Assembly: GCA_030630935.1 (NCBI GenBank)
Contig: DAOVMD010000023.1
Span: forward strand, 1 to 14,709
Length of the DNA stretch: 14,709 nucleotides
Source of the DNA: Candidatus Mcinerneyibacteriota bacterium
GTDB taxonomy: Bacteria; AUK180; JAQVHJ01
Reading direction: 5' to 3'
A program made the translations under genes and the position numbers. Below the pieces are notes generated by a model. That model was given only the letters and a program-made list of their open reading frames with translations. It made no database searches and was not told the origin of the DNA. Positions 7,854 to 14,652 of the stretch are shown here, in pieces. The first letter of the stretch is position 1. The number at the start of each line of letters is the position of its first letter.

Positions 7854-8456
7854 ATGGCGATAGAAGATATTTTACAGAAAATCGACGAAGAGACTCAGGA
7901 AAAGATTAAAGAATTAAAAGAAGAATATAAACAGAAGATTGATAAAGTAAAAAATGATAATAACACTCTCTCCGATGATCTTAAGAAACGCTTGAATATT
8001 CATTTAGATAAGAAAGTTAACGAAGTAAGAAATCGAATTATAACAACTTCCTTACTTGATGAGAGGAAACGATTACTTAAGGTAAAAACCGATTCAATAA
8101 AAGAGATCTTTGATTTATTAAAAGAGAACATCAAAAAATTACCTCCAAATGATAAGAAGAAGATCTTTAAGAAATTTATAGTGAAGAATTTAGAGTCGGG
8201 GACTGAGAGCCTGGTTATTGATAAGAAGAATAAGTGGTTCAATGAGAAATTCCTTAAGGAATTGGAAAAAGATTTAGCATCAAAATCAATTAAAAAAAGT
8301 GAACTCAAGTTCTCGAAGGAAGACCTACCATTGATTGGTGATGGGGTAATTATCCGTAGCGAATTTTATGAGGTTAACTTAACTGTTGATTCCATAATCC
8401 AGGAGGAAGAAGATCGCTTGAAAACATTAATTGTAAAAGAACTTTTTGGAGAATAA
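7854..8456 (+). CDS. atpE: A/V-type ATPase subunit E, peripheral stalk
   Basis: 200 aa, the usual size. Residues 1 to about 95 form a long charged coiled coil (MAIEDILQKIDEETQEKIKELKEEY...), which wraps with subunit H. The rest is the globular C-terminal domain that binds the top of the catalytic head, including ...LPLIGDGVIIRSEFYEVNLTVDSIIQEEEDRLKTLIVKELF, which matches the family ending 'GG-x-x-x-x-x-G-x-x-x-x-NT-x-x-x-x-L-x-x-x-x-x-x-x-x-x-x-x-LF'. The start lies 11 nt after K, with AGGGA (7841-7845) overlapping the K stop. Lys content is very high. Confidence 0.92.
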   Translation: MAIEDILQKIDEETQEKIKELKEEYKQKIDKVKNDNNTLSDDLKKRLNIHLDKKVNEVRNRIITTSLLDERKRLLKVKTDSIKEIFDLLKENIKKLPPNDKKKIFKKFIVKNLESGTESLVIDKKNKWFNEKFLKELEKDLASKSIKKSELKFSKEDLPLIGDGVIIRSEFYEVNLTVDSIIQEEEDRLKTLIVKELFGE

Positions 8457-8469
8457 ATAGAGGAGCTAT

Positions 8470-9486
8470 ATGTACGAAATATTTAAACCGAAGTTCAGTC
8501 AAGATACAAAGTATGCATATTCTGTTGGAAGAGTTCGCGGGATGGAAGTTCGGCTTATGACTTCGCAGCAGATTGAAAGGTTGATTGAAACCGAGACAGC
8601 AAATGAATTTATAAATGAGTTAAATGAAACAGGCTATAAGAAATATATTCAATTCTTAAGTCCTGATTCAGATTTTGAAATAATACTACTTACAATTCTG
8701 AAAGATTTCATGAAGGAGCTTGGTAATCTATGTAGTGATAAAGATATCTTTTATGCTCTGAGTTTACCCTTTGATATTCATAACTTGAAGTTGATTTTAA
8801 AGAGATATTTAGCCGGGGAGGATTTCAAAGGTAACAATTATATTTCACTAGGAAATTATCCTGTTGAATTATTTGAAGATCTTCTGAAGGAAAAACGTTA
8901 TGATGAACTCCCTGTAGATTTCCAGGATTCGGTTAATGCAATTATTAAGGATTATTCAGCGTCTGAGAACATAAATATCGTTGATATATTTCTTGATAAA
9001 TTATTATATAACCGTTGGATTGTAATAGGTAAATATTTAAGGATTGAATACCTGGTCAATCTTGCAAGAATTTCCATTGATATGGCTAACTTTGGAATGC
9101 TTCTTAGAATAAAAGGTTTTAATCGTAATCCAAGATTATTACGGATTTCATTAATCGAAAACGGTTTTTTCCCGAATGAATATTTAATTGATTTATTTGA
9201 TAATGATTTCAAGGTAATAGTGCAGTTATTAAATGAAGACCCATACCGTAAACCTTTTATTGGGATAGAAGATAATATGACAGTGATTGATGTGATTGAG
9301 AGATTTGAAGTCAATGCAAGGCATCTTATCCTTGAATATTGTAAACTGGCAAATTACGTTTCGTTCGGAGTTGAACCTTTAATCGCGTTATATATCAGGA
9401 AAAATGAAGAGTTACGAATATTACGCACAATTTATCTTGGGAGAAAAAACAACTTTTCAAATGAACAGATTAAAAAATTATTATGA
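8470..9486 (+). CDS. atpC: A/V-type ATPase subunit C (d/AC39 family)
   Basis: 338 aa protein of the V0D/AC39 family. It caps the K ring and couples it to the central shaft (D and F subunits). The start YAYSVGRVRGMEVRLMTSQQIERLIETETANEFINEL is the family's opening 'YAYA-x-x-R-x-R-x-x-E-x-x-L-x-x-x-x-x-x-x-L'. The rest is all-helical with three related helical repeats, and the end ...[35 protein letters not shown] matches the usual 'P-x-x-Y-x-x-x-x-E-x-E-x-x-x-x-R-x-I-x-x-x-K'. AGAGGAG precedes the ATG. The stop overlaps the F start by four bases (ATGA). Its shaft partner D is not in the window. Confidence 0.93.
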   Translation: MYEIFKPKFSQDTKYAYSVGRVRGMEVRLMTSQQIERLIETETANEFINELNETGYKKYIQFLSPDSDFEIILLTILKDFMKELGNLCSDKDIFYALSLPFDIHNLKLILKRYLAGEDFKGNNYISLGNYPVELFEDLLKEKRYDELPVDFQDSVNAIIKDYSASENINIVDIFLDKLLYNRWIVIGKYLRIEYLVNLARISIDMANFGMLLRIKGFNRNPRLLRISLIENGFFPNEYLIDLFDNDFKVIVQLLNEDPYRKPFIGIEDNMTVIDVIERFEVNARHLILEYCKLANYVSFGVEPLIALYIRKNEELRILRTIYLGRKNNFSNEQIKKLL

Positions 9487-9800
9487 ACCCAATTGCATTT
9501 TTAGGTGATAAAGAAAGCATAACCGGATTTAAAGCTTTTGGAGTATCAATATATATAGTTGATGACCCTGAAAAAGTAAAACCGGTTTTTGATGAGGTTA
9601 TAAAAAATCAGCATAAGCTGGTTTTCATTACGGAAGACCTTGCAGATTATTTGGATGATGAAATTAATAAATATTTTTCACAAGCTTATCCAATCATTTC
9701 TATTTTCCCGGGTTTGAAGGAATCTTCGTCGTCGGGTGAAGAAAAGATTTTAAGAATAATTGAACTGACTGTTGGTTCAAATATTTTGAAGGAGAAATAA
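9483..9800 (+). CDS. atpF: A/V-type ATPase subunit F, central shaft
   Basis: 105 aa, normal for the shaft subunit F (NtpG in E. hirae), which sits on subunit D and regulates ATP hydrolysis. Start [21 protein letters not shown] is the family pattern 'I-x-x-x-GD-x-x-x-x-GF-x-x-x-G'. [14 protein letters not shown] matches 'I-x-x-TE-x-x-A-x-x-x-x', and [31 protein letters not shown] the nucleotide-binding-like end with P-x-I-x-x-x-P. Translation is coupled to subunit C by the ATGA overlap. The protein it is known to clasp, subunit D, is missing from this operon. Confidence 0.9.
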   Translation: MNPIAFLGDKESITGFKAFGVSIYIVDDPEKVKPVFDEVIKNQHKLVFITEDLADYLDDEINKYFSQAYPIISIFPGLKESSSSGEEKILRIIELTVGSNILKEK

Positions 9801-9801
9801 T

Positions 9802-11586
9802 ATGTCAAAAAATGTCAAAGAGAAAATTGGTAAGATTAGAAAAGTTTCTGGTCCCCTTGTAATTGCTTCTCAGATGGAACATGCAAAGATGTATGATGTT
9901 GTAAAAGTTGGGGAGAAGAATTTAATAGGCGAGATTATTGAGATTCATAGTGACGAAGCCTACATCCAGGTTTACGAGGAGACGGGAGGACTAGGTCCTG
10001 GTGAGAACGTTTATTCTACAAATGAACCTCTAAGTGTTGAGCTTGCCCCTGGATTATTAACTTCCATCTATGATGGAATCCAAAGACCTTTGGATAAGAT
10101 CAGAGAGATTTCCGGAGATTACATCACAAGAGGTATTGACGTTCCCGGGATTGACCGGGAGAAGAAATGGGAATTTAAAGCGGTTTTGAAAAAAGGCGAT
10201 GCGGCAGTTCCTGGTGATATAATTGGAACTGTTCAAGAGACAGAAATTATTGAACATAGGATTATGATTCCCCCGCATTTCCCAAATGGAAAAATTAAGG
10301 AACTTAAATCGGGCACTTTTACTGTTACTGAAATACTTGGAACTTTAGAGACAGATAAGGGTGATTTTGAATTAAAAATGATGCACCGTTGGCCAGTTAG
10401 GAAATCCAGACCAATATTAGAACAACTTCCACCAACAATTCCCCTAGTCTCAGGTCAAAGAGTTATTGATGCGTTTTTCCCGATTGCTAAAGGTGGAACT
10501 GCTTGTGTTCCTGGACCATTCGGTTCTGGGAAAACAGTAATTCAGCATCAGTTAGCAAAGTGGGCAGATGCTCAGATTATTGTTTATGTTGGTTGTGGAG
10601 AAAGAGGTAATGAGATGACTGATGTTTTAATGGAGTTCCCTGAATTGATCGATCCGCATACCGGAAAACCTTTGATGTCACGAACAGTCCTGATTGCAAA
10701 TACGAGTAATATGCCTGTTGCTGCACGCGAAGCTTCTGTTTTTACCGGCATAACAATCGCTGAATATTTTAGAGATATGGGATATTCGGTTGCTTTAATG
10801 GCTGATTCAACCAGCCGTTGGGCAGAAGCAATGAGAGAGATTTCCGGTCGATTAGAAGAGATGCCCGGGGAAGAAGGATATCCAGCCTATTTAGGGTCAA
10901 AGATTGCCAGTTTCTATGAACGAGCAGGAAGAGTAAAATGCTTGTCAGGGAAGGGTGATAGGGAAGGAGCACTTTCAGTAATTGGTGCAGTATCTCCTCC
11001 AGGTGGGGATTTCTCTGACCCGGTTGTTCAGTCAACATTGAGGGTGGTTAAGGTTTTCTGGGCTCTTGAATCTGCACTTGCATATACCAGACATTTTCCT
11101 GCAATTTCATGGTTGAATTCATATTCACTGTATCATGATAATATCGAAGAATATTTAGTAGAAAAAATTAGTAAAGATTGGCCGGATATGACAGCTGAAG
11201 CAATGCGAATTCTTCAGGAGGAATCTGAGTTAATTGAGATTGTTCGATTAGTTGGTAAGGAGACCCTGTCAAAGAATGACCAGTTAACTCTTGAGACTGC
11301 AAGGTCAATTAGAGAAGATTTCCTGCATCAGAACGCATTCCATGAAGTGGATACCTATACCTCTTTTAAGAAAATGTATAAGATGTTGGGTCTAATCTTA
11401 ACCTTCCATCATCATGTCCGTAGTATCCTGGATAAAATTACTCAGCCAATTGAAGATGTCTTTAATTTACCGGTTAGAGAAAAAATTGTAAGAGCAAAAT
11501 ATATTCCGGAAAACAATTTAGATGAATTTGAAAAGATTGCGGAGAGCTTTAAAGAAGAACTTTCTAATTTAGCAAAATGGGGTTAA
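9802..11586 (+). CDS. atpA: A/V-type ATPase catalytic subunit A
   Basis: ATP-hydrolysing subunit of the rotary head. 594 aa, normal. An N-terminal beta-barrel (about 10-75) is followed by the extra 'non-homologous' domain of A subunits (about 115-190). Walker A is GPFGSGKT (238-245), the form used by archaeal A subunits; the catalytic glutamate is Glu267 in VGCGERGNE. Walker [11 protein letters not shown] is at 331-340, followed by the hallmark [27 protein letters not shown] and [18 protein letters not shown] helical C-terminal domain completes it. All catalytic motifs are intact. AAGGAGA lies upstream, and it starts 2 nt after F. Three A subunits normally alternate with three B subunits; no B gene follows. 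Two bases after its stop begins a protease gene. Confidence 0.98.
   Translation: MSKNVKEKIGKIRKVSGPLVIASQMEHAKMYDVVKVGEKNLIGEIIEIHSDEAYIQVYEETGGLGPGENVYSTNEPLSVELAPGLLTSIYDGIQRPLDKIREISGDYITRGIDVPGIDREKKWEFKAVLKKGDAAVPGDIIGTVQETEIIEHRIMIPPHFPNGKIKELKSGTFTVTEILGTLETDKGDFELKMMHRWPVRKSRPILEQLPPTIPLVSGQRVIDAFFPIAKGGTACVPGPFGSGKTVIQHQLAKWADAQIIVYVGCGERGNEMTDVLMEFPELIDPHTGKPLMSRTVLIANTSNMPVAAREASVFTGITIAEYFRDMGYSVALMADSTSRWAEAMREISGRLEEMPGEEGYPAYLGSKIASFYERAGRVKCLSGKGDREGALSVIGAVSPPGGDFSDPVVQSTLRVVKVFWALESALAYTRHFPAISWLNSYSLYHDNIEEYLVEKISKDWPDMTAEAMRILQEESELIEIVRLVGKETLSKNDQLTLETARSIREDFLHQNAFHEVDTYTSFKKMYKMLGLILTFHHHVRSILDKITQPIEDVFNLPVREKIVRAKYIPENNLDEFEKIAESFKEELSNLAKWG
11579..11582 (+). promoter_or_regulatory. 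Ribosome binding site deciding the prsW start
   Basis: GGGG, inside the last codons of subunit A, lies six bases before the ATG at 11589 and makes it the preferred start. The upstream ATG at 11577 has no purine-rich Shine-Dalgarno at the right distance (it follows TTCTAATTTAGCAA). Confidence 0.55.
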
Positions 11587-11588
11587 AA

Positions 11589-12575
11589 ATGAGTATGCTT
11601 CCTTGGATTTTATTATTTTTATCGGTTTTAGCTGCAACTATTCCATATATATTATTGGTTTTATTTATATGGTGGATGGATAGATATGAACGAGAACCTT
11701 TTGGGTATGTGGTTCTATCAACTCTATGGGGTGCGATAGGCGCAATTATTATTGGTATTATTTTTAGTCTAATATTATTGATTCCGGCAGCCATGTTAGT
11801 TGGAAAAAATATGGCAGATTTATTCGGAACAATTTTAATCGCTCCAATCGCAGAAGAGATTTCAAAGGGGATTTTTATATTAATTATCTTCAAATCATTA
11901 CAGTTTGATAATGCAACAGATGGGTTCGTATATGGTGCTGCAAGCGGTCTTGGTTTTGCGATGACTGAGAACTTCCTCTATTTCAGCCAATCCGTTGGAA
12001 GTTTACAGAACTGGATAATAATTGTAGTATTAAGAACACTCTTTACCGGAATTATGCATATGATAACTTGTGCAATATTCGGTGCAGCAGTTGGTTATGT
12101 GAAATATAATAAATCAATGGCAAAAAAGATACTCATACCTCTATTCGGTTTGGGTATTGGTATGGGAATCCATTCAATCTGGAATATTACTGCAGTTTGG
12201 CAGTCAAAAGATCCAAATACCTATCCGCTTGTATGGGGAATTCTTCTTCTCTTTATTGCACTTACAACTATTATAGTATTATTTCTATTATCGCTTTCTA
12301 ATGAAAGGAAAATTATTATTAAACACCTAACTGCAGAATCGGAGGCGGGGCTCATCCCCAAAGAACATATCTTCTATATTTCAAACTTCCTGAAACGGAA
12401 TCGCCCTGGTTGGATTCATCCGAGTATTAGAAAAAAATATATTGATTGTGCAGTGCACCTTGCATTTCGCCAAGATCAACTTGAAAATGCGGGTAATCCA
12501 AAGAAAATTGAACTCCTGAAACGTGACATTGAAAAACAACGTCAGGAGATAAAAAGACTTCTTGGTAAGGAATAA
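11589..12575 (+). CDS. prsW: PrsW-family intramembrane protease
   Basis: Polytopic membrane protease of the PrsW (CPBP-like glutamic) family; the Bacillus subtilis member cuts anti-sigma factor RsiW. 328 aa from this start; an ATG at 11577, overlapping subunit A, would add four residues. Eight or so hydrophobic segments fill residues 4-237. Family motifs in order: DRYEREP (31-37), APIAEEISKG (85-94) with Glu89-Glu90, FVYGAASGLGFAMTEN (113-128), RTLFTGIMHMITCAIFGAAVGY (149-170) with His157, and GMGIHSIWN with His195. After the last helix comes a charged soluble tail of about 90 residues (237-328) ending in a short coiled coil, an extension whose role I do not know. The gene follows subunit A by two bases, so it should be translated with the ATPase. 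The substrate is unknown; an anti-sigma or membrane protein is only a guess. Confidence 0.88.
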   Translation: MSMLPWILLFLSVLAATIPYILLVLFIWWMDRYEREPFGYVVLSTLWGAIGAIIIGIIFSLILLIPAAMLVGKNMADLFGTILIAPIAEEISKGIFILIIFKSLQFDNATDGFVYGAASGLGFAMTENFLYFSQSVGSLQNWIIIVVLRTLFTGIMHMITCAIFGAAVGYVKYNKSMAKKILIPLFGLGIGMGIHSIWNITAVWQSKDPNTYPLVWGILLLFIALTTIIVLFLLSLSNERKIIIKHLTAESEAGLIPKEHIFYISNFLKRNRPGWIHPSIRKKYIDCAVHLAFRQDQLENAGNPKKIELLKRDIEKQRQEIKRLLGKE

Positions 12576-12604
12576 GCATCAAGTATTAAATGCTTACAAT
12601 ACTT
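12573..12604 (+). other. Two overlapping, mutually exclusive hairpins at the prsW stop
   Basis: TAAGCAT (12573-12579, including the stop codon) pairs with ATGCTTA (12590-12596), and AAGTATT (12581-12587) pairs with AATACTT (12598-12604). Each stem is 7 bp; the two interleave, and the linkers are too short for both to form as a normal pseudoknot. No T tract follows, so this is not a standard terminator. AT-rich, could be chance. Confidence 0.35.
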
Positions 12605-12691
12605 AGTCTCAATCTAGATCTGTTATATTTAAATAAATGAATTAATACGTAAAAAATTATCATTCTCATAATAGTCATGAATGGCGAATTC

Positions 12692-12708
12692 GGTTAACTC
12701 TGTTAACC
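12692..12708. repeat. Perfect 7-bp hairpin GGTTAAC
   Basis: GGTTAAC (12692-12698), loop TCT, GTTAACC (12702-12708). The second arm also overlaps an alternative 8-bp inverted repeat, TAACCTCA (12704-12711) with TGAGGTTA (12763-12770). No T tract follows. Confidence 0.6.
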
Positions 12709-12734
12709 TCACAGAGACTTGAGATCTGAGAAAT

Positions 12735-12760
12735 GAGAACAGAAAATTGAAAGCAGAAAA
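12735..12760 (+). repeat. AG-rich 26-bp repeat, copy 2
   Basis: Matches 4697-4722 at 22 of 26 positions in the same orientation. It is preceded at 12711-12720 by ACAGAGACTT, which is also present at 4835-4844 in the other gap, though in a different order relative to the 26-mer. Confidence 0.5.
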
Positions 12761-12792
12761 AATGAGGTTATCTTCTTTTTCAGTAAGAGTAT

Positions 12793-12895
12793 GAGTAAGT
12801 GTAAGAGACGTTTGAGATAAAATACTCCCCGATTAGGGGAGCACCCATGAACCACTATTTCGGGTTCAGGGCTAAAGAACTCTTACTTCTTACTC
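12793..12895 (+). ncRNA. Candidate structured RNA with a three-way junction
   Basis: A long-range stem closes the region: GAGTAAG (12793-12799) pairs with CTTACTC (12889-12895), and TAAGAG (12802-12807) with CTCTTA (12880-12885), separated by a 2x3 internal loop. Inside stand two hairpins: CTCCCC/GGGGAG (12825-12830 with 12836-12841, loop GATTA) and CCC-A-TGAACC/GGTTCA-GGG (12844-12853 with 12863-12871, one bulged A). Together they form a three-way junction of 103 nt. A weak promoter-like pair, TTGAAA (12747-12752) and TATCTT (12769-12774), lies just upstream. The strand is uncertain, as the stems are nearly symmetric. It could also be a miniature mobile element with inverted ends. No family is recognised. 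Confidence 0.4.
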
Positions 12896-12901
12896 GAACT
12901 G

Positions 12902-12923
12902 AAGTTTCCGAGAGGAAACTTTT
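12902..12923 (+). terminator. Perfect 8-bp hairpin with GAGA loop, weak terminator candidate
   Basis: AAGTTTCC (12902-12909) and GGAAACTT (12914-12921) are fully complementary around GAGA, a GNRA-type tetraloop. Four T's (12920-12923) overlap the end of the stem. It comes right after the branched fold and could terminate that RNA or the ATPase-prsW transcript. The T tract is short and then turns to CCCC, so termination is uncertain. Confidence 0.4.
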
Positions 12924-13035
12924 CCCCAGGCTATGAATCTTTTTCATAAGAATCGCAAACGATTTAAAAAAGTCTAAGCGAAGCGAGTTTTTATTTTTAT
13001 ACATTTCATACGGGAGGGTTAAGTTCAATTGGTCA

Positions 13036-13054
13036 GGGTTAAGGGCCTTAACCC
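13036..13054. repeat. Perfect 9-bp inverted repeat GGGTTAAGG
   Basis: GGGTTAAGG (13036-13044), a single G, then CCTTAACCC (13046-13054). A related GGGTTAAG occurs just upstream near 13016-13023. It is the strongest simple palindrome in the gap between the convergent genes; no T tract follows on either strand. Confidence 0.65.
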
Positions 13055-13103
13055 CTACTGCAACATAATAAATAATGCAAAGCAATCTTAAATTACTAAT
13101 ATT

Positions 13104-13121
13104 AAATCATAAATCATAAAT
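13104..13121. repeat. Heptamer tandem repeat AAATCAT
   Basis: Two perfect AAATCAT units (13104-13110, 13111-13117) and a partial AAAT. Same period as the CATTCTT repeat at 4958, different sequence. Confidence 0.6.
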
Positions 13122-13140
13122 GTGCAGCGAAGCGAAACTA

Positions 13141-13178
13141 TGAGATTGCCGCGGTCGCTTCGCTTTCTCGCAATGACA
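13141..13178 (-). repeat. TGTCATTGCGAG palindromic repeat, copy 2
   Basis: 38-bp element, inverted relative to copy 1. Read on the minus strand its arms are TGTCATTGCGAG and GCGGCAATCTCA; the middle is 14 bp and contains GCGAAGCG. It begins 24 nt after the stop of the minus-strand TPR gene, so, like copy 1, it stands just 3' of a gene and in the same sense. No T tract follows, so it is not a standard terminator. Confidence 0.75.
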
Positions 13179-13202
13179 TTCTTTTGTGTTCGAATGATTA
13201 GT

Positions 13203-14222
13203 TTAATTCGTAATATTCCAAAAATTATTCTCTTTAATGAGAATGAATTGTCTTTTTCCGGAGACTGAATAAGTTTTCCCTATAGAGAATTTGGGATTTT
13301 TCCCTGCCATATCTTCTCCTGAATATATTCCTGAGATGGAAACCTTACAGTCAACAACAGCATTATCTCCGTCAACTATCAAATTCAATTCAGTAACTTT
13401 GTATTTCAAATTATCAAATAGAGTAAACCAGAAATCATTATAGTAGGCAACAATATCCTCATGTCCTCCAATTGAACTCGCTGCTGATTTTGAATATAAA
13501 GTTCGTATAACTTTAATGTTTTTTCTTTCAAATGAAATTCCAAGTGTCATTATTGTATTCTTTACTTTTTCTTTATCTGATCCGATCGGAGCTGAAGTCG
13601 TAGGTGTACTACCAAGCTTTTCAAGTCCCTCAATTATCTTTATCATTTCCAGGGCTTTCGCTTTATTCTCTCCATATACTAAGAGGAATTCTGCTTTTGC
13701 CTGAGGCAATTTATCATTCGTCATTAATTCAAGCCCCTTAATATAATGATCTTTTACATCTGTACCCCCGCCTAATTTTTTTATCTTAGCTTTCGCAGTG
13801 GGAATTAACTGCTTTTCTGCATTTGGAAATCTTAAGAATTTTTGAAATGCAATTATCGCATCATTTTTCTTCCCCTGTTTATCATAAACAACTCCCAGGT
13901 TATAATAAATTATCGGTTGATCTGCTTTTAATTCAAGGGATTTATTGAATGCAGCAGCTGCTTCACTCCACTTCTTTTCCTTTGATTTCGCAATACCCAA
14001 TAATGAATAACAATGGGTAATTCTGTCTTTTATTTCAATCTCTTGTGAAGGATCAAATGTTAGGACTATTTTATATTCTGCAATTGCAGCTTCATACTTT
14101 TCATTTGAAAGATAGTTATCCGCAATTCTTTTATGCCTTTCTGCTGTCTCGACATTACCACCAAATACTACAATTGAAAATAGTACAATCAAAATAAATG
14201 TTATACTTAATACCTTTTTCAT
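13203..14222 (-). CDS. Exported TPR protein with C-terminal NTF2-like domain
   Basis: 339 aa. Signal peptide MKK plus a hydrophobic run to about residue 20 (ends VVFGG; no lipobox Cys), so it is sent to the periplasm or stays anchored. Three TPR-like repeats follow: about 29-62 (HKRIADNYLSNEKYEAAIAEY..DPSQ), 66-103 (..WSEAAAAFNKSLELKAD) and 104-137 (IIYYNLGVVYDKQGKKNDAIIAF). A helical part continues to 203, then a Ser/Thr/Pro linker (205-215). Residues 216-339 (DKEKVKNTIMTLGISFERKNIKVIRTLYSK..., then strands ending GKRQFILIKENNFWNITN) look like an NTF2/SnoaL fold, a cone used for ligand binding or assembly. Function unknown. It has its own promoter and a strong AGGAGG (14228-14233), and converges with prsW. 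Confidence 0.8.
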   Translation of the reverse strand: MKKVLSITFILIVLFSIVVFGGNVETAERHKRIADNYLSNEKYEAAIAEYKIVLTFDPSQEIEIKDRITHCYSLLGIAKSKEKKWSEAAAAFNKSLELKADQPIIYYNLGVVYDKQGKKNDAIIAFQKFLRFPNAEKQLIPTAKAKIKKLGGGTDVKDHYIKGLELMTNDKLPQAKAEFLLVYGENKAKALEMIKIIEGLEKLGSTPTTSAPIGSDKEKVKNTIMTLGISFERKNIKVIRTLYSKSAASSIGGHEDIVAYYNDFWFTLFDNLKYKVTELNLIVDGDNAVVDCKVSISGIYSGEDMAGKNPKFSIGKTYSVSGKRQFILIKENNFWNITN

Positions 14223-14243
14223 GCCTTCCTCCTATTTTTCACT

Positions 14244-14272
14244 ATTTTAACATATAATTAAACTAAATTCAA
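14244..14272 (-). promoter_or_regulatory. Promoter of the TPR gene
   Basis: On the minus strand TTGAAT (14272-14267) and TAAAAT (14249-14244) stand 17 bases apart, each matching 5 of 6 consensus positions. The start of transcription would fall near 14237, about 15 nt before the ATG at 14222 and just ahead of the AGGAGG. The surroundings are AT-rich, so moderate confidence. Confidence 0.55.
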
Positions 14273-14281
14273 GAAAAAATA

Positions 14282-14327
14282 GTTCAAGTGTTCAAATGTT
14301 CAATGCATGCTTTGCATGCGTTCAAGT
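14282..14327. repeat. GTTCAA octamer repeats with a GCATGC hairpin
   Basis: Three octamers in tandem, GTTCAAGT, GTTCAAAT and GTTCAATG (14282-14305), then GCATGC-TTT-GCATGC (14305-14319, a perfect 6-bp hairpin), then another GTTCAAGT (14320-14327). Two more GTTCAA lie at 14361 and 14388. Not coding. The phased GTTCAA units could be a protein-binding array near the TPR promoter, or simple repeat drift. Confidence 0.65.
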
Positions 14328-14337
14328 GTTATTGTAG

Positions 14338-14357
14338 AGACGTGCCATAGCACGTCT
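14338..14357. repeat. Perfect 8-bp palindrome AGACGTGC..GCACGTCT
   Basis: AGACGTGC (14338-14345), loop CATA, GCACGTCT (14350-14357). It is preceded by GTAG. From memory, short elements of the type GTAGAGACG..CGTCT are dispersed in cyanobacterial and Bacteroidetes-group genomes; this one has the same core. It sits inside the GTTCAA array. Confidence 0.7.
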
Positions 14358-14435
14358 ATTGTTCAATTGTTAAAGTGTTATTAAACCGTTCAAGTGTAGG
14401 GAATCGTGATTAAAATATTTTTCTTTTATTTTTTT

Positions 14436-14462
14436 AGTTCTCTTAAGTTCTCTTAAGTTCTC
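14436..14462. repeat. 10-bp tandem repeat AGTTCTCTTA
   Basis: Two perfect AGTTCTCTTA units (14436-14445, 14446-14455) and AGTTCTC (14456-14462), after a T-rich tract. Confidence 0.75.
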
Positions 14463-14479
14463 CCGATACGCTTCGCTAT

Positions 14480-14511
14480 GCAGGATCTCCTCCCTTCGGT
14501 CAGCGACCTGC
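14480..14511. repeat. Inverted repeat GCAGG..CCTGC
   Basis: GCAGGATC (14480-14487) pairs with GA-CCTGC (14505-14511) with one bulged base, around a loop with CCTTCGG. Just upstream (14469-14476) is CGCTTCGC, the octamer also found in the TGTCATTGCGAG copy 2. Probably part of a dispersed intergenic element. Confidence 0.4.
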
Positions 14512-14544
14512 TAAAGAAACATATTTTTCGCATTCAATTGTTTT

Positions 14545-14627
14545 CCTAATGTTATTCTTTACAATCATGGTCAAGATCAAACTGACCTTGACTGAAGTTT
14601 AGAACTTTAAAAAGTATTATCATTAGG
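14545..14627. other. Branched inverted-repeat fold upstream of palindrome copy 2
   Basis: CCTAATG (14545-14551) pairs with CATTAGG (14621-14627), with several further pairs inward (TTATTCTTT against AAAGTATTAT, interrupted). Inside are GTCAAG/CTTGAC (14570-14575 with 14587-14592) and AAGTT/AACTT (14595-14599 with 14603-14607, loop TAG). This would make a three-way junction of 83 bp, followed eight bases later by the 18-nt palindrome. AT-rich; unproven. Confidence 0.3.
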
Positions 14628-14634
14628 CATAGCA

Positions 14635-14652
14635 ATGGGGTTTTACCCCCAT
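14635..14652. repeat. 18-nt palindrome, copy 2 of the two-storey element
   Basis: ATGGGGTT, TT, ACCCCCAT, followed by CAG. It matches the inner palindrome at 4899-4916 in length, stem and the trailing CAG, with sequence changes in the stem middle (GGGT/ACCA there, GGTT/ACCC here). AGC(..)A precedes both and TTTAAACAAA-like sequence follows both (14661-14668 TTAAACAA; 4926-4933 TAAACAAA). The outer stem of copy 1 is not well preserved here. Confidence 0.55.

Noticed and set aside
10769-11038. 89-codon minus-strand open frame
   Set aside because: It is the antisense of the conserved Walker B and GEEGYPAYL part of subunit A; no independent signals.
11564-11893. 109-codon minus-strand open frame across the atpA-prsW junction
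   Set aside because: Antisense to two well-supported genes; rich in Ile and Asn as expected from AT-rich antisense frames.
12573-12604. H-type pseudoknot at the prsW stop
   Set aside because: The stems interleave correctly, but the loop crossing the first stem would be a single nucleotide over 7 bp, which is too short; alternative hairpins are more likely.
12855-13085. 76-codon open frame on the minus strand in the prsW-TPR gap
   Set aside because: It runs through several hairpins and the GGGTTAAGG palindrome, has no recognisable motif or good ribosome binding site, and its composition reflects repeats.
14282-14462. CRISPR array
   Set aside because: The repeats are 8-10 bp in direct tandem without spacers of constant length, and no cas gene is near.
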